From positions 186,001 through 250,000 of the forward strand of contig NZ_JAJNMU010000002.1 of NCBI RefSeq assembly GCF_022458865.1: DNA of 64,000 nucleotides, given 5' to 3'. This stretch comes from Paenibacillus periandrae (GTDB lineage: Bacteria > Bacillota > Bacilli > Paenibacillales > NBRC-103111). Under the pieces are notes generated by a model that saw only the letters and a list, made by a program, of their open reading frames with translations, did not search any database and was not told the origin of the DNA. Numbering within the stretch: position 1 is the first letter of the stretch; every line of letters begins with the position of its first letter. The translations under genes and the position numbers were made by a program. Positions 8,035 through 17,801 of the stretch are shown here, in pieces.

Positions 8035-9276
8035 TCATTTGGTCCAAATCCAGCCGTTGCCATCACAAGTTTTGCAGCGGCTCACAGGAAGCTTATCTGT
8101 ACCTGTCTTTATTTTTTTGCGGGTCAGCTCCATGAGTCCAAGCCTTGTCCAACCGACAACGACCGTTTTGGTTCGATCCTTGCGTGTTTCCTCTACAAGC
8201 AGCTCCAAAACCTGCTGTCGATTCGATTCCAGACCCATGTCGATAAAATCGATGACGATCAATCCACCGATATCCCGTAATCTCAACAGCCTTGCAATAT
8301 CCTTGGCTGCCATTAAATTCGTATCGTACACCGTCTGCTCTAGGCTGACACTACCCGTGTATTTGCCCGTGTTGACATCAAAGACCGTCAGTGCCTCCGT
8401 GTAATCAACAATCAGATAACCGCCGTTGTCAAGCCATACCTTTCGTTTAAAGCCGCTTTGCAGCTGCTCATCCACATGATAAGTCGCAAATAGCGATATT
8501 GGCCGGCTCTCATACAAACGGACATGGTCACACAACGAAGGAGCTGATGTACGCAGCAGTGAAACGACGGATTGATGAATTTCTTTATCATCGATCCAAA
8601 GCTCTTTGATGTCCTCACTAAACCCGTCCCGAATCCATCTGGACAGAAGCCCAAAATCGCTGTACACCTTCCGCGGCACGACACCTGGCTGTTCAACCAG
8701 CTTCTCTACCTCCAGCCAGCGTTGTCGAAGCTCTTCCAAATCGGCCGCAATCGTCGCCTCCGAAACTCCTTGTGCCGCTGTTCGTACGATAAAGCCTTCT
8801 CCCGGGAGCACCTTGCTTTCCGCAGCCCGCTTGAGACGCAGCCGCTCCTCTTCATTGGCAATTTTCCGGGATACGCCTATATAATCCGCCTCCGGCATAT
8901 AAACTCCCCATCTGCCTGGAATCGAATGATGAGTCGTCACACGTGCGCCCTTGGTTCCAACCGGCTCCTTCACCACTTGAACCAGCAAGGTTTGTCCCTC
9001 CTGAACAAGGTCGGTGACCAACGGCTTTTGCTGAGGCTGTTTATCCAGATGAGCAGGAAGCATATCGTCGATGTACAAAAAAGCATTTTTCTCAAGTCCT
9101 ATATCCAAAAATGCGGCCTGCATACCTTGCAGCACACGCATAACACGCCCCAAATACATATTGCCAGCCAATTGCTCGGTTCCACGAGACTCGTTGTCAT
9201 ACTCAGCCAGCTTGCCATTTTCTAACACAGCTACTTCAATTTGATCTTGTCCGCATTGAACCAGAATTTGCTTCAT
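8035..9276 (-). CDS. rng: RNase E/G family endoribonuclease
   Basis: 413 residues from the ATG at 9276, which has GAGGT 7 nt upstream. An S1-type RNA-binding domain (YLGRVMRVLQGMQAAFLDIG) is followed by the catalytic DNase I-like domain. The two metal-binding aspartates are in TVFDVNTGKY and VIDFIDM. A C-terminal CKTC pair corresponds to the zinc link that joins subunits in RNase E. It is RNase G-sized, without the long degradosome tail. B. subtilis lacks this family; in this lineage it sits directly upstream of rplU, possibly in rRNA or mRNA maturation. It follows spoIVFB by 22 nt. Confidence 0.93.
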   Translation of the reverse strand: MKQILVQCGQDQIEVAVLENGKLAEYDNESRGTEQLAGNMYLGRVMRVLQGMQAAFLDIGLEKNAFLYIDDMLPAHLDKQPQQKPLVTDLVQEGQTLLVQVVKEPVGTKGARVTTHHSIPGRWGVYMPEADYIGVSRKIANEEERLRLKRAAESKVLPGEGFIVRTAAQGVSEATIAADLEELRQRWLEVEKLVEQPGVVPRKVYSDFGLLSRWIRDGFSEDIKELWIDDKEIHQSVVSLLRTSAPSLCDHVRLYESRPISLFATYHVDEQLQSGFKRKVWLDNGGYLIVDYTEALTVFDVNTGKYTGSVSLEQTVYDTNLMAAKDIARLLRLRDIGGLIVIDFIDMGLESNRQQVLELLVEETRKDRTKTVVVGWTRLGLMELTRKKIKTGTDKLPVSRCKTCDGNGWIWTK

Positions 9277-9298
9277 CTTTTCCACCTCGCCTTCCATT

Positions 9299-10198
9299 TT
9301 ACATGAAAAGCTCAGAAATCGCACATCCCCGCTTGGACTCATTAAAATAGGAATACAGCAGCGGCTGCTCCGATACAACGGCTCTTATGGATCCATATTC
9401 GTCAAGTACATAAACCAGATGATATCGTTCACGCATAAATAAACGAACGACATCCTTGATACGTCGACTCCCATTAACTACGATAGGTTGAGCCATCGTT
9501 CCTGCCCCCATTAATCGAACCAACGCCGTTTCGCGATGCAGTAAAAAGCGCATGAAATGGTAAGCTCTGCCTTTATAGCTGTACCAGTTCGAATAGAGCA
9601 GGAATAAGCCAATCATGAGCAGGTTCAGCTGAATACCGCCTCCACGTATTACATGCAGGATGGAGATAATGGTCACCAGCAGGCTAAGCACAAGGCTTAA
9701 GGAGTTGCTGATCGTGATGACACGATGGTAAGGCATCCATAGGCTCATCAGCGATTCCAGCAGTTTTCCTCCATCAAGCGGCGTGATGGGAAGCAGATTA
9801 AACAAGGCAATAAACAGATTTGCTTCAATAAAATAGGCACTCCATTGCTCCGATACCAGGCCCATCCATTGCAGCAAATAAGCAATCAGCATCATCCCTA
9901 TATTTTGCAGCGGTCCTGCGATGATGACGATCACCTCTTGCCAAACCGGTACATTGCCAAGCTCCTCAACCACAGCCTCACCGCCATAAGGCAGCAGCAG
10001 TATCTCCTTGATGCGCCAGCCAAACCCTTTGGCAGCTACCACATGACCCATTTCATGAACTAGCACTATTCCGAACAAAGTAGCTATTTCTATAAAATAA
10101 CCACCAGCTACGGATAGCAGCATGACAATTGAAAACAGCGGATGAATACGAACAGGCACACCGATCCAACGATTCCACCTAATCAAAAGCAACCACAT
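9299..10198 (-). CDS. spoIVFB: Stage IV sporulation protease SpoIVFB (M50 metalloprotease)
   Basis: 299-residue intramembrane zinc metalloprotease. Motif HEMGH (about residues 48-52) and the second-site LLPITPLDGGK supply the zinc ligands; several membrane segments surround them, and a C-terminal CBS-like domain (about 230-299) follows. In sporulation it releases pro-sigma-K in the mother cell. The gene overlaps the end of spoIVFA by 20 nt, and no clear Shine-Dalgarno precedes the ATG at 10198. Expression may depend on translational coupling, and the exact start is uncertain. Confidence 0.93.
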   Translation of the reverse strand: MWLLLIRWNRWIGVPVRIHPLFSIVMLLSVAGGYFIEIATLFGIVLVHEMGHVVAAKGFGWRIKEILLLPYGGEAVVEELGNVPVWQEVIVIIAGPLQNIGMMLIAYLLQWMGLVSEQWSAYFIEANLFIALFNLLPITPLDGGKLLESLMSLWMPYHRVITISNSLSLVLSLLVTIISILHVIRGGGIQLNLLMIGLFLLYSNWYSYKGRAYHFMRFLLHRETALVRLMGAGTMAQPIVVNGSRRIKDVVRLFMRERYHLVYVLDEYGSIRAVVSEQPLLYSYFNESKRGCAISELFM

Positions 10199-10949
10199 CC
10201 ATCGGATTCATATACCGATTATCCTTGGAAATGGCGAAATACAGATAGCCGGCCTGCTTGGAGGTGTTGGCAGAAACCTTACCTATCGTTTCCCCTCCCT
10301 TTATCCAATCGTTAAGCTCGACCTTTGCTTCAATCCAGCCATACACAGACTCAAGGCCATTCGCATGCCGTATAACAACGGTCAAGCCCGTCTCATCCTT
10401 ATTGCCCTTGTAAATAACCAAGCCTGTATCCAGAGCCGCTACCGTCGCATCCGCCTTCGTTTCAAGCGTGACCCCCAATCGACTCGATTCATAAGGAGCA
10501 ATGACCATTCCTTTCACTGGAGTAAAATAATGCTTTTTAAGAGCCGACACCTTCTGTGCCTCCTGCTGCTTGCCAGGCATCCAGGCAGGAAGCAGCGACG
10601 GATTCCCTCCCCATTGTCTCTCATACCATAAAGTAACCATATGAAAATCAAAAGATTCATTTAACGACGCTTCAATATGAGATTTGGCAATATTGGCCCA
10701 TGGATGATTTATTTGAAACAATCCCCAGACGGCTGCAAACAGCGCACAGCTGATCACCAGCTTGATTCGAATCGAATTGGCATTAGGGCGAAACGGCCAG
10801 CCGCCCCCATCTTCAGGATCTGCTTGTGCTTGCTCCGAATATTCCTGCATCCATTTACGTTTCCACACATATTCAGGATCATTCCAACGCTCCGAAGACT
10901 CTCGCAGCTGCTCCATGTGCCGATGGCTCATTTTATCCCGTGTTTTCAT
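10179..10949 (-). CDS. spoIVFA: Stage IV sporulation protein SpoIVFA (LytM/M23-like regulator)
   Basis: 256 residues. A charged cytoplasmic N-terminus, one membrane segment (about 62-80, KLVISCALFAAVWGLF) and a C-terminal LytM/M23-type domain (about 145-256, with GLVIYKGN and HANGLESVYGW). The domain lacks the HxH metal site of active peptidases, as expected for SpoIVFA, which holds and inhibits SpoIVFB until the forespore signal. The start at 10949 is set by AGGAGG 9 nt upstream. In B. subtilis it follows minD directly; here a sugar-uptake module separates them. Confidence 0.9.
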   Translation of the reverse strand: MKTRDKMSHRHMEQLRESSERWNDPEYVWKRKWMQEYSEQAQADPEDGGGWPFRPNANSIRIKLVISCALFAAVWGLFQINHPWANIAKSHIEASLNESFDFHMVTLWYERQWGGNPSLLPAWMPGKQQEAQKVSALKKHYFTPVKGMVIAPYESSRLGVTLETKADATVAALDTGLVIYKGNKDETGLTVVIRHANGLESVYGWIEAKVELNDWIKGGETIGKVSANTSKQAGYLYFAISKDNRYMNPMDVVAFD

Positions 10950-11047
10950 GTCGATAATCCTCCTGCATCCAATAGGGCTTGTATATTTCATCCTATGAGC
11001 CTGTACACTCGAATATAACAAGCAAGCAGGGTCCTCAATAAATAAGC

Positions 11048-11066
11048 CCTGTATCTGAGATACAGA
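11048..11066. terminator. Hairpin after the sensor kinase gene (weak terminator candidate)
   Basis: Perfect inverted repeat CTGTATC TGA GATACAG between the kinase stop and spoIVFA. The minus-strand downstream tract is only GGGCTTATTTATT, so termination would be inefficient; a protein-binding site is possible. Confidence 0.35.
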
Positions 11067-11089
11067 GCCAAAGTTCGAACCTCACCATG

Positions 11090-12874
11090 TTAAGAACAGT
11101 CTGCATGGTCACTAGAGTCCATGTTAGCCGGAGTCATCGGAATTTTCAGATAAACGGCTGTGCCCCATCCTTCTTTACTGCGTATAGTAATACCGTGCGC
11201 CTCTCCATAGGCCAATTTCAACCGTTTGTTAGTATTGAAAAGCCCGATATGCTCCGAATATTCGTGCTGGGTTTCTACATTTTTTCTGAGCATCTGAAGC
11301 GTATCTCTATGCATCCCCAAACCATTGTCCACAATAGCAATATGCAGTGCTGACTCCTTAAGCCTGATTTTAATTCGGATCAAGCCATGTCCTTCCTTTT
11401 CTTTGATCCCATGATAAATACTGTTTTCAATTAAAGGCTGCAGCAACAGCTTCATGACCCGAAAGCCGATTACCTTGGGATCGTAGTCCCATTCCAGATC
11501 AAATTTATCCTCATACCGGTACTTCTGGATTTCCAGATAGCTTTTCACATTTTTTATTTCGGTTTGCAAGGATACCCGTTCTTCCGGATTGGTTAAGGAG
11601 TAGCGGAGGATCTCCGATAAATTGTCAATAATTTTCGTAACCTGATTCGGCTTTCCTGTTAATGCGATCGTTTCCCAGTTCACGGCCTCCAGCGTGTTAA
11701 ATAGAAAATGCGGATTGATTTGCGACTGTAAAGCGGTGAACTGGGCTACCTGCAGCTTGTATCTGCGCTCGGAGAGCTGGACCTTCAGGTAGCTTTGCTC
11801 TATAAATGTTTTTACGATATTTTGTACAATATATGCGTACTCATCCTTTACTCCTTCCGGAAGTGAGGGCAGCGGGTTGCCCTTTTCAGCAGAGTCAATA
11901 ATATCGATAATATTAGCGATTTGCTTATACCGGTTACTAGTCAAATAATAGGCAAGAACGAGACCCAGCATGAACGAAATAAGCAGCAGCAGCATTGTGA
12001 TTTGAATAATTCGGAACGGCACCTCGTACAACGCGCGCTGAGGAACAATTGAAATATATTTCCAGCCGTAGCGGGCTGAATTCAGCTGGGATATGATATA
12101 GGATTCATTAGCAAGCTTGATCGTATAGAAGGCCTCATTCGACTTATTGATGCTTTCCATATTCAATTCCTTGAGGTATTCAGGCTGGCGATCACTAAAA
12201 ATAATTTGATTATTCTCATTCACTACCAGAATGCACTGCTCCGGAAAGGTGGACAAGGACTTCAAAACATTTTCAATGTAGATCGGGCGAATGTTCAGGA
12301 CAATAACCCCGTTCGTCGACTCAATCCGTTGATAGATGGTGACAAGCGGCGTAGTCATGGATTCAAACTCGAACTGCTTGACCTTGCGCGGCTCAATCCA
12401 CAGCTTGACCTTCTCGTCTTTTTCAATAAAATGCGAATACCACTCCTTGTCATTATAGGTTTGCAAATCGGATAACCCCTGCTTGGAGGAAATAAAACGG
12501 CCTGTGGCATTAGGCATATAAATGTAAAAGGAATCGATATAGGGCCGCGCGTTAGCCGGGGCACTCAGAAAGCTTTTCAGAATATCAAAGGAAATCAGCT
12601 CTTCATGCGTCAAAGAGCTATTTTTCATAATCGAGCTTAACGCTTCAATGACCTTCAAATCATAACCATATACAAGACTCATCGGGTCGGTTTCACTTAA
12701 AATCAATTCTATATTTTCCTTCGTTTGCTTGAGTACGTTAACCGAATTTTTATTGATATCTTCCTTAATATAATTTTGCGTAATGAGAAGCGACAAAGTT
12801 CCCAAAATCGTAAGCGGGATGAGCAAAGGAAGCAGGAACATCGACAAATGCTTAATAAAAAATTTGTTTTTCAT
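11090..12874 (-). CDS. Two-component sensor histidine kinase, YesM type
   Basis: 594 residues. A membrane segment at about 10-32, a large extracytoplasmic dCache-like sensor region, a second membrane segment near 290-312 and a HAMP linker are followed by the His_kinase domain of the YesM/LytS type. Its phospho-acceptor lies in SQINPHFLFNTLEAVNW; the ATPase domain shows PLIENSIYHGI and IVDNGLGM. The start at 12874 has GGAAGG at 7 nt. It is encoded directly after its AraC-type partner regulator and divergently from a sugar ABC transporter, so it very likely senses an extracellular carbohydrate for that system. The ligand is unknown. Confidence 0.92.
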   Translation of the reverse strand: MKNKFFIKHLSMFLLPLLIPLTILGTLSLLITQNYIKEDINKNSVNVLKQTKENIELILSETDPMSLVYGYDLKVIEALSSIMKNSSLTHEELISFDILKSFLSAPANARPYIDSFYIYMPNATGRFISSKQGLSDLQTYNDKEWYSHFIEKDEKVKLWIEPRKVKQFEFESMTTPLVTIYQRIESTNGVIVLNIRPIYIENVLKSLSTFPEQCILVVNENNQIIFSDRQPEYLKELNMESINKSNEAFYTIKLANESYIISQLNSARYGWKYISIVPQRALYEVPFRIIQITMLLLLISFMLGLVLAYYLTSNRYKQIANIIDIIDSAEKGNPLPSLPEGVKDEYAYIVQNIVKTFIEQSYLKVQLSERRYKLQVAQFTALQSQINPHFLFNTLEAVNWETIALTGKPNQVTKIIDNLSEILRYSLTNPEERVSLQTEIKNVKSYLEIQKYRYEDKFDLEWDYDPKVIGFRVMKLLLQPLIENSIYHGIKEKEGHGLIRIKIRLKESALHIAIVDNGLGMHRDTLQMLRKNVETQHEYSEHIGLFNTNKRLKLAYGEAHGITIRSKEGWGTAVYLKIPMTPANMDSSDHADCS

Positions 12875-12928
12875 GTGTTCGCCTTCCATTCTTTACGGAT
12901 CATTTGCCCTGACATGTAAGGGATAGCA

Positions 12929-13720
12929 TCATGGAGGGGAATCGCGGAACTCACGAGGGCTTTTACCGAAGTAGAGCTTAAAGGCTCTTGAAAAATTTTT
13001 CGCGTTATCGTAGCCGACAGCACTGCCGATTTCGTAGGATTTGTAGGAAAAATCCTTTAAAAGCTCCGCGGCCTTCTCCATTTTGACGGAAATCACGTAC
13101 TCCGAGAAATTTTGCCCCGACCATTTTTTGAAATATTTACTGAGATAGTACAGATTCATATGGAACAAGCCCGCGACTTCCTCTAAGGTCACATCCCGAT
13201 AGCATTCCATGATGTGCGCTTTGATAGCAGCAATTTTCTTTTCATGATAGCCCTGTTCCTCTATCGGATCTTCTGGCGCCTCAGCAAGCTGAACCGTTGC
13301 ATCCGCTGCGAGTGGTACAGGCATTGTCAACTCCTGCTGTCTTTCGCGATCCAGCTCATCCTTGATTCGACTAAAGGTCGCCAGCAGTTCCTCATATTTG
13401 GTCGGCTTGATAATATAGCTTTTGACGCCATACATGAGGGCTTTTTGCGCATAATCGAATTCCTTGTAGCCCGTCAGAAACACAACTTTGGTACTGATCT
13501 CTCTGCTAAACAATTCCTGGGCCAGCTCTACGCCTGACATGACAGGCATTTTGATATCGCTCAGCACCACATCCACTTGCTGCTTGAGGATCATATCCAA
13601 CGCTTGCCGTCCATTCTTCGCTTCCCCGATGATTTCGAAGCCGATCTCGTTCCATGGGAAATAGTTGCATATGCCATTACGTATCTTCGTCTCGTCATCA
13701 ACGACCAGCAGTGTGTACAT
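12929..13720 (-). CDS. Response regulator, AraC family (YesN type)
   Basis: 263 residues. The receiver domain (1-120) begins MYTLLVVDDETKIRNGI and has the phosphorylation site in VVLSDIKMPVMSG. A linker and a two-helix-turn-helix AraC domain follow (about 165-263, ending SRAFKLYFGKSPREFR). The start at 13720 follows AAGGAGG. The longer open frame upstream (to 13879) is in the divergent promoter region and is not used. It forms an operon with the downstream kinase and probably activates the divergent solute-binding protein and permease genes. Confidence 0.93.
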   Translation of the reverse strand: MYTLLVVDDETKIRNGICNYFPWNEIGFEIIGEAKNGRQALDMILKQQVDVVLSDIKMPVMSGVELAQELFSREISTKVVFLTGYKEFDYAQKALMYGVKSYIIKPTKYEELLATFSRIKDELDRERQQELTMPVPLAADATVQLAEAPEDPIEEQGYHEKKIAAIKAHIMECYRDVTLEEVAGLFHMNLYYLSKYFKKWSGQNFSEYVISVKMEKAAELLKDFSYKSYEIGSAVGYDNAKNFSRAFKLYFGKSPREFRDSPP

Positions 13721-13909
13721 GTGAGTCCTCCTTGGGGTTTTACCTATTCGAATGCTCCCAATTGTGTTGGGTTTATTATAGAGGAACGATGAACTGCAAA
13801 CAATACGATGACAAATAATGAAAACTAATAGCAAATCAAGCACCCCAAATCCTATTGCCTTCACCAGCATTATAGACAAATATTCAAACCTTTTATCAAA
13901 TCAGATGGA

Positions 13910-13938
13910 TTTAAAGCTGACAGGCTCGTTGTTATAAT
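13910..13938 (+). promoter_or_regulatory. Probable promoter of the sugar ABC transporter operon
   Basis: TTTAAA, 17-nt spacer, TATAAT. The perfect -10 with a poor -35 is what an activator-dependent promoter would show, consistent with control by the divergent AraC-type regulator. Confidence 0.5.
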
Positions 13939-13990
13939 AGGACCTGTAACTGCTTGAAGCTGAATAATCGAACATAAAGGGGATCAGAAC

Positions 13991-15325
13991 ATGAATCATA
14001 TGAAGAAATTATGGGGCTCGGCTGTTGCTATATCCTTGCTCTCAGCCAGCATGGTCGGTTGTACACCAGAACCAGCAAGTCCATCCCAAGGCAAGGATGC
14101 AGGTCAAACCGACAGCAGCAAACCGGTTACTTTAAGATTTGCCTGGTGGGGAAGCGATTCCCGTCACAAGGCAACCTTGGAAGCGATTAGCTTGTACAAA
14201 ACGAAAAACCCGAATGTGACCATCGAAGCCGAATATGGCGGTTTTGACGGCTACGAGCAAAAAATGAAAACGCAGTTGGCCGGTGGCACAGCGCCCGATC
14301 TGATCCAATTGGATCAGCCCTGGCTATCTGAGCTTGGCAGCGGCAGCGAGCTTCTGCTAGATTTATCGAATCAAAAATCGTTGGATCTCAAAGGCTTTGA
14401 CGCCACTTATCTGAAAAACTTCACAACCTACAATAACAAGGTCATTGGCTTGCCTATGGGTACGAACGGGCGAACCTTAGTTTTCAACAAGACGCTGGCA
14501 GATAAGCTGGGTATTAAAGCCGATCAAGCCTGGACCTGGGACAGCGTGCTGGAGGAAGGTCGCAAGCTGCATGAGAAGGATAGCAAAATGTATCTGATGA
14601 ACTCCGATCTTGGTGTCGTACAGGTTATGTTTTCTTCCATGCTCAGACAAAAAACCAATAGTCCAATGGTCAAGGATGACTATACAATAGCCTTCACCAA
14701 GGAACAGGCAACCGAAGCCTTTGATTGGATTCAAAAAGCGTATAAAGCAGGTGTATTCCAGCCGCTTGGCGAAAGCCAGTTATTTTCCGGTAAAACTGAC
14801 CAAAATCCAAAATGGATTAATCAGGAAATGGTAGCTATTGAAGGCTGGAGCAGTGAGGTTATCAAATTTAAAGATACACTGCCTAAAGGCACAGAAATCC
14901 AATCCGTTCTGCCAGCAGCGTACAAGGATTCCAAAACCGGTGCTGCCGTTATCCGTCCTTCCATGGTATTGAGTATCAATAAGCAATCGAAGAGTCAGGA
15001 AGAAGCACTTAAGTTCGCAAACTGGCTGTTGAGCGATACCGAGGCTGCCAAAATTCTTGGGGATGTTCGGGCTGTACCTGCACTGGAGCCTGCCAAAAAA
15101 GCTATTGTCGAGGCAAATAAGCTGGACAAAAATGTAGCTGACGCTGTTGATCTTGCTGCTAAAAATCAGGCTGTTCCCGATAATGCTATCACGCAAAATT
15201 CTCAGCTTGGAGATATTGGCAAAGATATTATTCAAAAAGTCGCTTTCGACAAAATAACTCCTGCGCAAGCAGCTGATGAGCTGGTCAAACGGTATACAGA
15301 CAAATTGAAAGAATTGAAAAAGTAA
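13991..15325 (+). CDS. Sugar ABC transporter substrate-binding lipoprotein
   Basis: 444 residues. A lipoprotein signal peptide ends in the lipobox region ASMVGC, with Cys23 as the likely lipidated residue. The mature protein is a family 1 solute-binding protein: VTLRFAWWGSDSRHKATLE near the start, GTAPDLIQLDQPWLSEL, and a C-terminal helical lobe. It would be anchored outside the membrane and deliver an oligosaccharide to the two permeases encoded next. AAGGGG lies 8 nt before the ATG. No ATPase gene follows; the shared MsmX-type ATPase encoded elsewhere in Firmicutes probably energises it. Confidence 0.93.
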   Translation: MNHMKKLWGSAVAISLLSASMVGCTPEPASPSQGKDAGQTDSSKPVTLRFAWWGSDSRHKATLEAISLYKTKNPNVTIEAEYGGFDGYEQKMKTQLAGGTAPDLIQLDQPWLSELGSGSELLLDLSNQKSLDLKGFDATYLKNFTTYNNKVIGLPMGTNGRTLVFNKTLADKLGIKADQAWTWDSVLEEGRKLHEKDSKMYLMNSDLGVVQVMFSSMLRQKTNSPMVKDDYTIAFTKEQATEAFDWIQKAYKAGVFQPLGESQLFSGKTDQNPKWINQEMVAIEGWSSEVIKFKDTLPKGTEIQSVLPAAYKDSKTGAAVIRPSMVLSINKQSKSQEEALKFANWLLSDTEAAKILGDVRAVPALEPAKKAIVEANKLDKNVADAVDLAAKNQAVPDNAITQNSQLGDIGKDIIQKVAFDKITPAQAADELVKRYTDKLKELKK

Positions 15326-15357
15326 CTGTCACATACAGCTTCAATGTCACATTTAGG

Positions 15358-15385
15358 AAGTGCCGCTGACAACCAGCGGCATTTC
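15358..15385 (+). terminator. Intercistronic hairpin between binding protein and permease
   Basis: AAGTGCCGCTG / CAGCGGCATTT with a 5-nt loop and a short T-rich tail. Such a hairpin commonly stabilises the binding-protein mRNA and reduces read-through into permease genes. Confidence 0.6.
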
Positions 15386-15417
15386 TACTTCAAATAGACC
15401 ATGCACGGGGTGAGGAA

Positions 15418-16335
15418 ATGGCAGCAACGAAGCCTACTGTTCATATAAAGAGGAAATACCAATATATCGGCCTGCTTTACATCAGTCCATGGTTGCTGGG
15501 CTTTTTATGCCTGGAGCTATATCCATTCTTGATGTCCTTTTACTACTCCTTCACATCGTTTGATCTTATCAATCCGCCCAAATTTATTGGCCTTAAAAAT
15601 TACATTGACATGTTCACCAAGGACGATATGTTCTACCAATCCTTAAAGGTAACACTCATCTATGCGGTGATTGCCGTTCCTGCTAAGCTCGCATTCGCCT
15701 TGTTTGTTGCCGTGGTTTTGACTGCCAAGCTGCGCAGCGTCAATATATTCCGGACGGTTTATTATTTACCTTCGATTCTTGGGGGAAGTGTGGCTATCGC
15801 CGTTCTGTGGAGATTCCTGTTCATGAAGGAAGGTATCGTTAACCAATTGCTGGCTACGATCCATATCCCTGGTGTCGATTGGCTCGGCAGCCCGAATATC
15901 GCGCTGTACACGATCTCCATGCTGAATGTATGGCAGTTTGGCTCATCAATGGTTCTGTTCCTGGCGGGTTTAAAGCAGGTTCCAAGCGAGCTGTATGAGG
16001 TTGGCCGCGTCGATGGAGCTTCGAAGGTACGAATGTTTTTTTCCGTCACCTTGCCCTTGCTGACGCCGATCCTGCTGTTTAACATGATCATGCAAATCGT
16101 CAATGCTTTCCAGGAGTTTACCGGTGCATTTGTTATTTTACCGGATGGCGGACCTTTAAAATCAACCTATCTGTTCGGAATGAAGCTGTACGATGAAGGC
16201 TTCAAGTTTTTGAAAATGGGCTATGCCTCGTCCCTTTCCTGGGTATTGTTTGCCATCATTATGCTCTTCACCGCACTAGTGTTCAAATCGTCCTCCCAAT
16301 GGGCTCATTATGAAGATGGAGGCGATAAACGATGA
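15418..16335 (+). CDS. Sugar ABC transporter permease (MalF/UgpA type)
   Basis: 305 residues with six predicted membrane segments. The conserved EAA loop is EVGRVDGASKVRMFFSVTLP, which docks with the ATPase. N-terminal YQYIGLLYISPWLLGFL is typical of binding-protein-dependent sugar permeases. GGGGTGAGG precedes the ATG closely. It overlaps the next permease gene by 4 nt (ATGA), showing translational coupling; the two would form a heterodimeric channel. Confidence 0.94.
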   Translation: MAATKPTVHIKRKYQYIGLLYISPWLLGFLCLELYPFLMSFYYSFTSFDLINPPKFIGLKNYIDMFTKDDMFYQSLKVTLIYAVIAVPAKLAFALFVAVVLTAKLRSVNIFRTVYYLPSILGGSVAIAVLWRFLFMKEGIVNQLLATIHIPGVDWLGSPNIALYTISMLNVWQFGSSMVLFLAGLKQVPSELYEVGRVDGASKVRMFFSVTLPLLTPILLFNMIMQIVNAFQEFTGAFVILPDGGPLKSTYLFGMKLYDEGFKFLKMGYASSLSWVLFAIIMLFTALVFKSSSQWAHYEDGGDKR

Positions 16336-17171
16336 AATCAGAATCAGTCAGAAATTCGATTACGTTCCTGCTGATGTGCATATTCGGACTCATTATGATT
16401 TATCCATTAATATGGCTGTTCACCGCTTCCTTTAAATCCAACGAAGAAATATTCGGCTCGCTGAGCCTTTGGCCCAATCAGTTCCTGTGGGACGGCTATA
16501 CAAAGGGTTGGGTAGGCTCCGGTCAATATTCGTTCAGCCTGTTCTTCATGAACACGTTTAAGCTTGTGATTCCAACTGTAATCTTTACGGTAATTTCCAG
16601 CACCATCGTTGCTTACGGCTTTGCCAGATTTAACTTTCCATTGAAGAAGCTGTTGTTTTCCTTGATGATTTCTACGCTCATGCTGCCGAATGCCGTCGTC
16701 ATTATACCCAAATATATTTTGTTCAAAAAACTCGGCTGGCTGAACAGCTACCTGCCTTTTATCGTTCCGGCGATGCTGGCGACCAGTGCGTTCTTCATTT
16801 TTATGATCATTCAATTTTTCCGCGGACTGCCAAGGGAGCTGGATGAATCGGCCAAAATGGATGGCTGCAATTCCTTCGTCATTCTTGTCCGTATTCTGCT
16901 GCCGCTGGCGATGCCTGCTTTGATTTCGGCGGCGATCTTTCAGTTTATATGGACATGGAACGATTTCTTCAACTCGCTGATCTATATTACCAGTGTGAAA
17001 AATTTCACCGTGGCCCTCGGTCTGCGTATGGCCCTTGATAATTCGACCAGTGTAGCCTGGAATCAGGTGCTGGCGATGTCGGTAGTCGCAGTGGTTCCTT
17101 GTATCCTCGTATTCTTCTTCGCGCAAAAATACTTTGTCGAGGGTATCTCTACTACGGGCATCAAAGGTTAA
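16332..17171 (+). CDS. Sugar ABC transporter permease (MalG/UgpE type)
   Basis: 279 residues, six membrane segments. EAA loop DESAKMDGCNSFVILVRILLP, and C-terminal QKYFVEGISTTGIKG, a hallmark of MalG-type permeases. It is the last intact gene of the plus-strand uptake operon and is followed by a strong terminator. No glycoside hydrolase is intact downstream; only the end of one remains on the opposite strand. Confidence 0.94.
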   Translation: MKSESVRNSITFLLMCIFGLIMIYPLIWLFTASFKSNEEIFGSLSLWPNQFLWDGYTKGWVGSGQYSFSLFFMNTFKLVIPTVIFTVISSTIVAYGFARFNFPLKKLLFSLMISTLMLPNAVVIIPKYILFKKLGWLNSYLPFIVPAMLATSAFFIFMIIQFFRGLPRELDESAKMDGCNSFVILVRILLPLAMPALISAAIFQFIWTWNDFFNSLIYITSVKNFTVALGLRMALDNSTSVAWNQVLAMSVVAVVPCILVFFFAQKYFVEGISTTGIKG

Positions 17172-17206
17172 TACGTATAGGCTGAGATTGGAACGGATTA
17201 TCATAT

Positions 17207-17254
17207 CAAAAGGCAGCTTTGCAGATCATACTCTCTGCAAAAGCTGCCTTTATG
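17207..17254. terminator. Bidirectional terminator after the permease operon
   Basis: AAAGGCAGCTTTGCAGA pairs with TCTGCAAAAGCTGCCTTT around a short loop; T-runs are present on both strands. It is shared with the convergent glycoside hydrolase relic. Confidence 0.8.
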
Positions 17255-17274
17255 TTATTTCTTTGATAAACGAA

Positions 17275-17800
17275 TCAGCGGATTTCCAGCACACTGTGAA
17301 TATGCAGCCTAGGAACTGTCACTTCATATCCCTTATCTGCTTGTCTCAATTCCAATACGTTCCCTTCCGGCTGCTGTACAACTTCTGTAATTCCAGAGCT
17401 GTGGAGCGTGACTTTAATATCATGAACAGGAGTAATGGATTCAATAGGATCATACAAAGCTTGCTTGCGGCTGCCTGTGTGACCGTTATGAAAATTGATC
17501 AAATGAAGATAACGGACTCCGTCCTTCTCCATCAAATTAGCTTCCACGGTGGTCGGCGCTTCAACCTTAAAGGGTTGAGACGTATCATAATGGTTCAACA
17601 AGTTATTCATAATTCGCCGCAGCCAAAAATGGTTGTTGTTCCAATACGCTTTAAAAATCGGAGCAGCTACATACAAAGCCGTTCCCTGTCCAAAACGATT
17701 AGCGGTAATCGCCGGAAAATCGCTGACCCTGCCCGCAGGCGGAATCGGGTGCCGAAACGCTCTTTGAGGTGCCGGAACGGTTAATGGCCACTGTACATAG
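17275..17800 (-). pseudogene. C-terminal relic of a glycoside hydrolase (beta-galactosidase-like)
   Basis: About 170 codons stay open with no start codon or ribosome site at the upstream end. The conceptual protein contains ANRFGQGTALYVAAPIF, RRIMNNLLNHYD, VEAPTTVEANL and LHLINFHNGH. This pattern matches the C-terminal end of GH42-like beta-galactosidase trimerisation-type enzymes, including the final beta-sandwich that ends LHIHSVLEIR. The catalytic domain is missing. The reading frame runs directly into a different truncated gene at about 17800, so a deletion has joined them. The exact family is uncertain, but truncation is clear. Confidence 0.65.
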
Positions 17801-17801
17801 C

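Noticed and set aside
16407-17204. 265-codon open frame opposite the MalG-type permease
   Set aside because: Its peptide is rich in His, Arg and Gln, as expected from the reverse of membrane-protein codons; no start signal.
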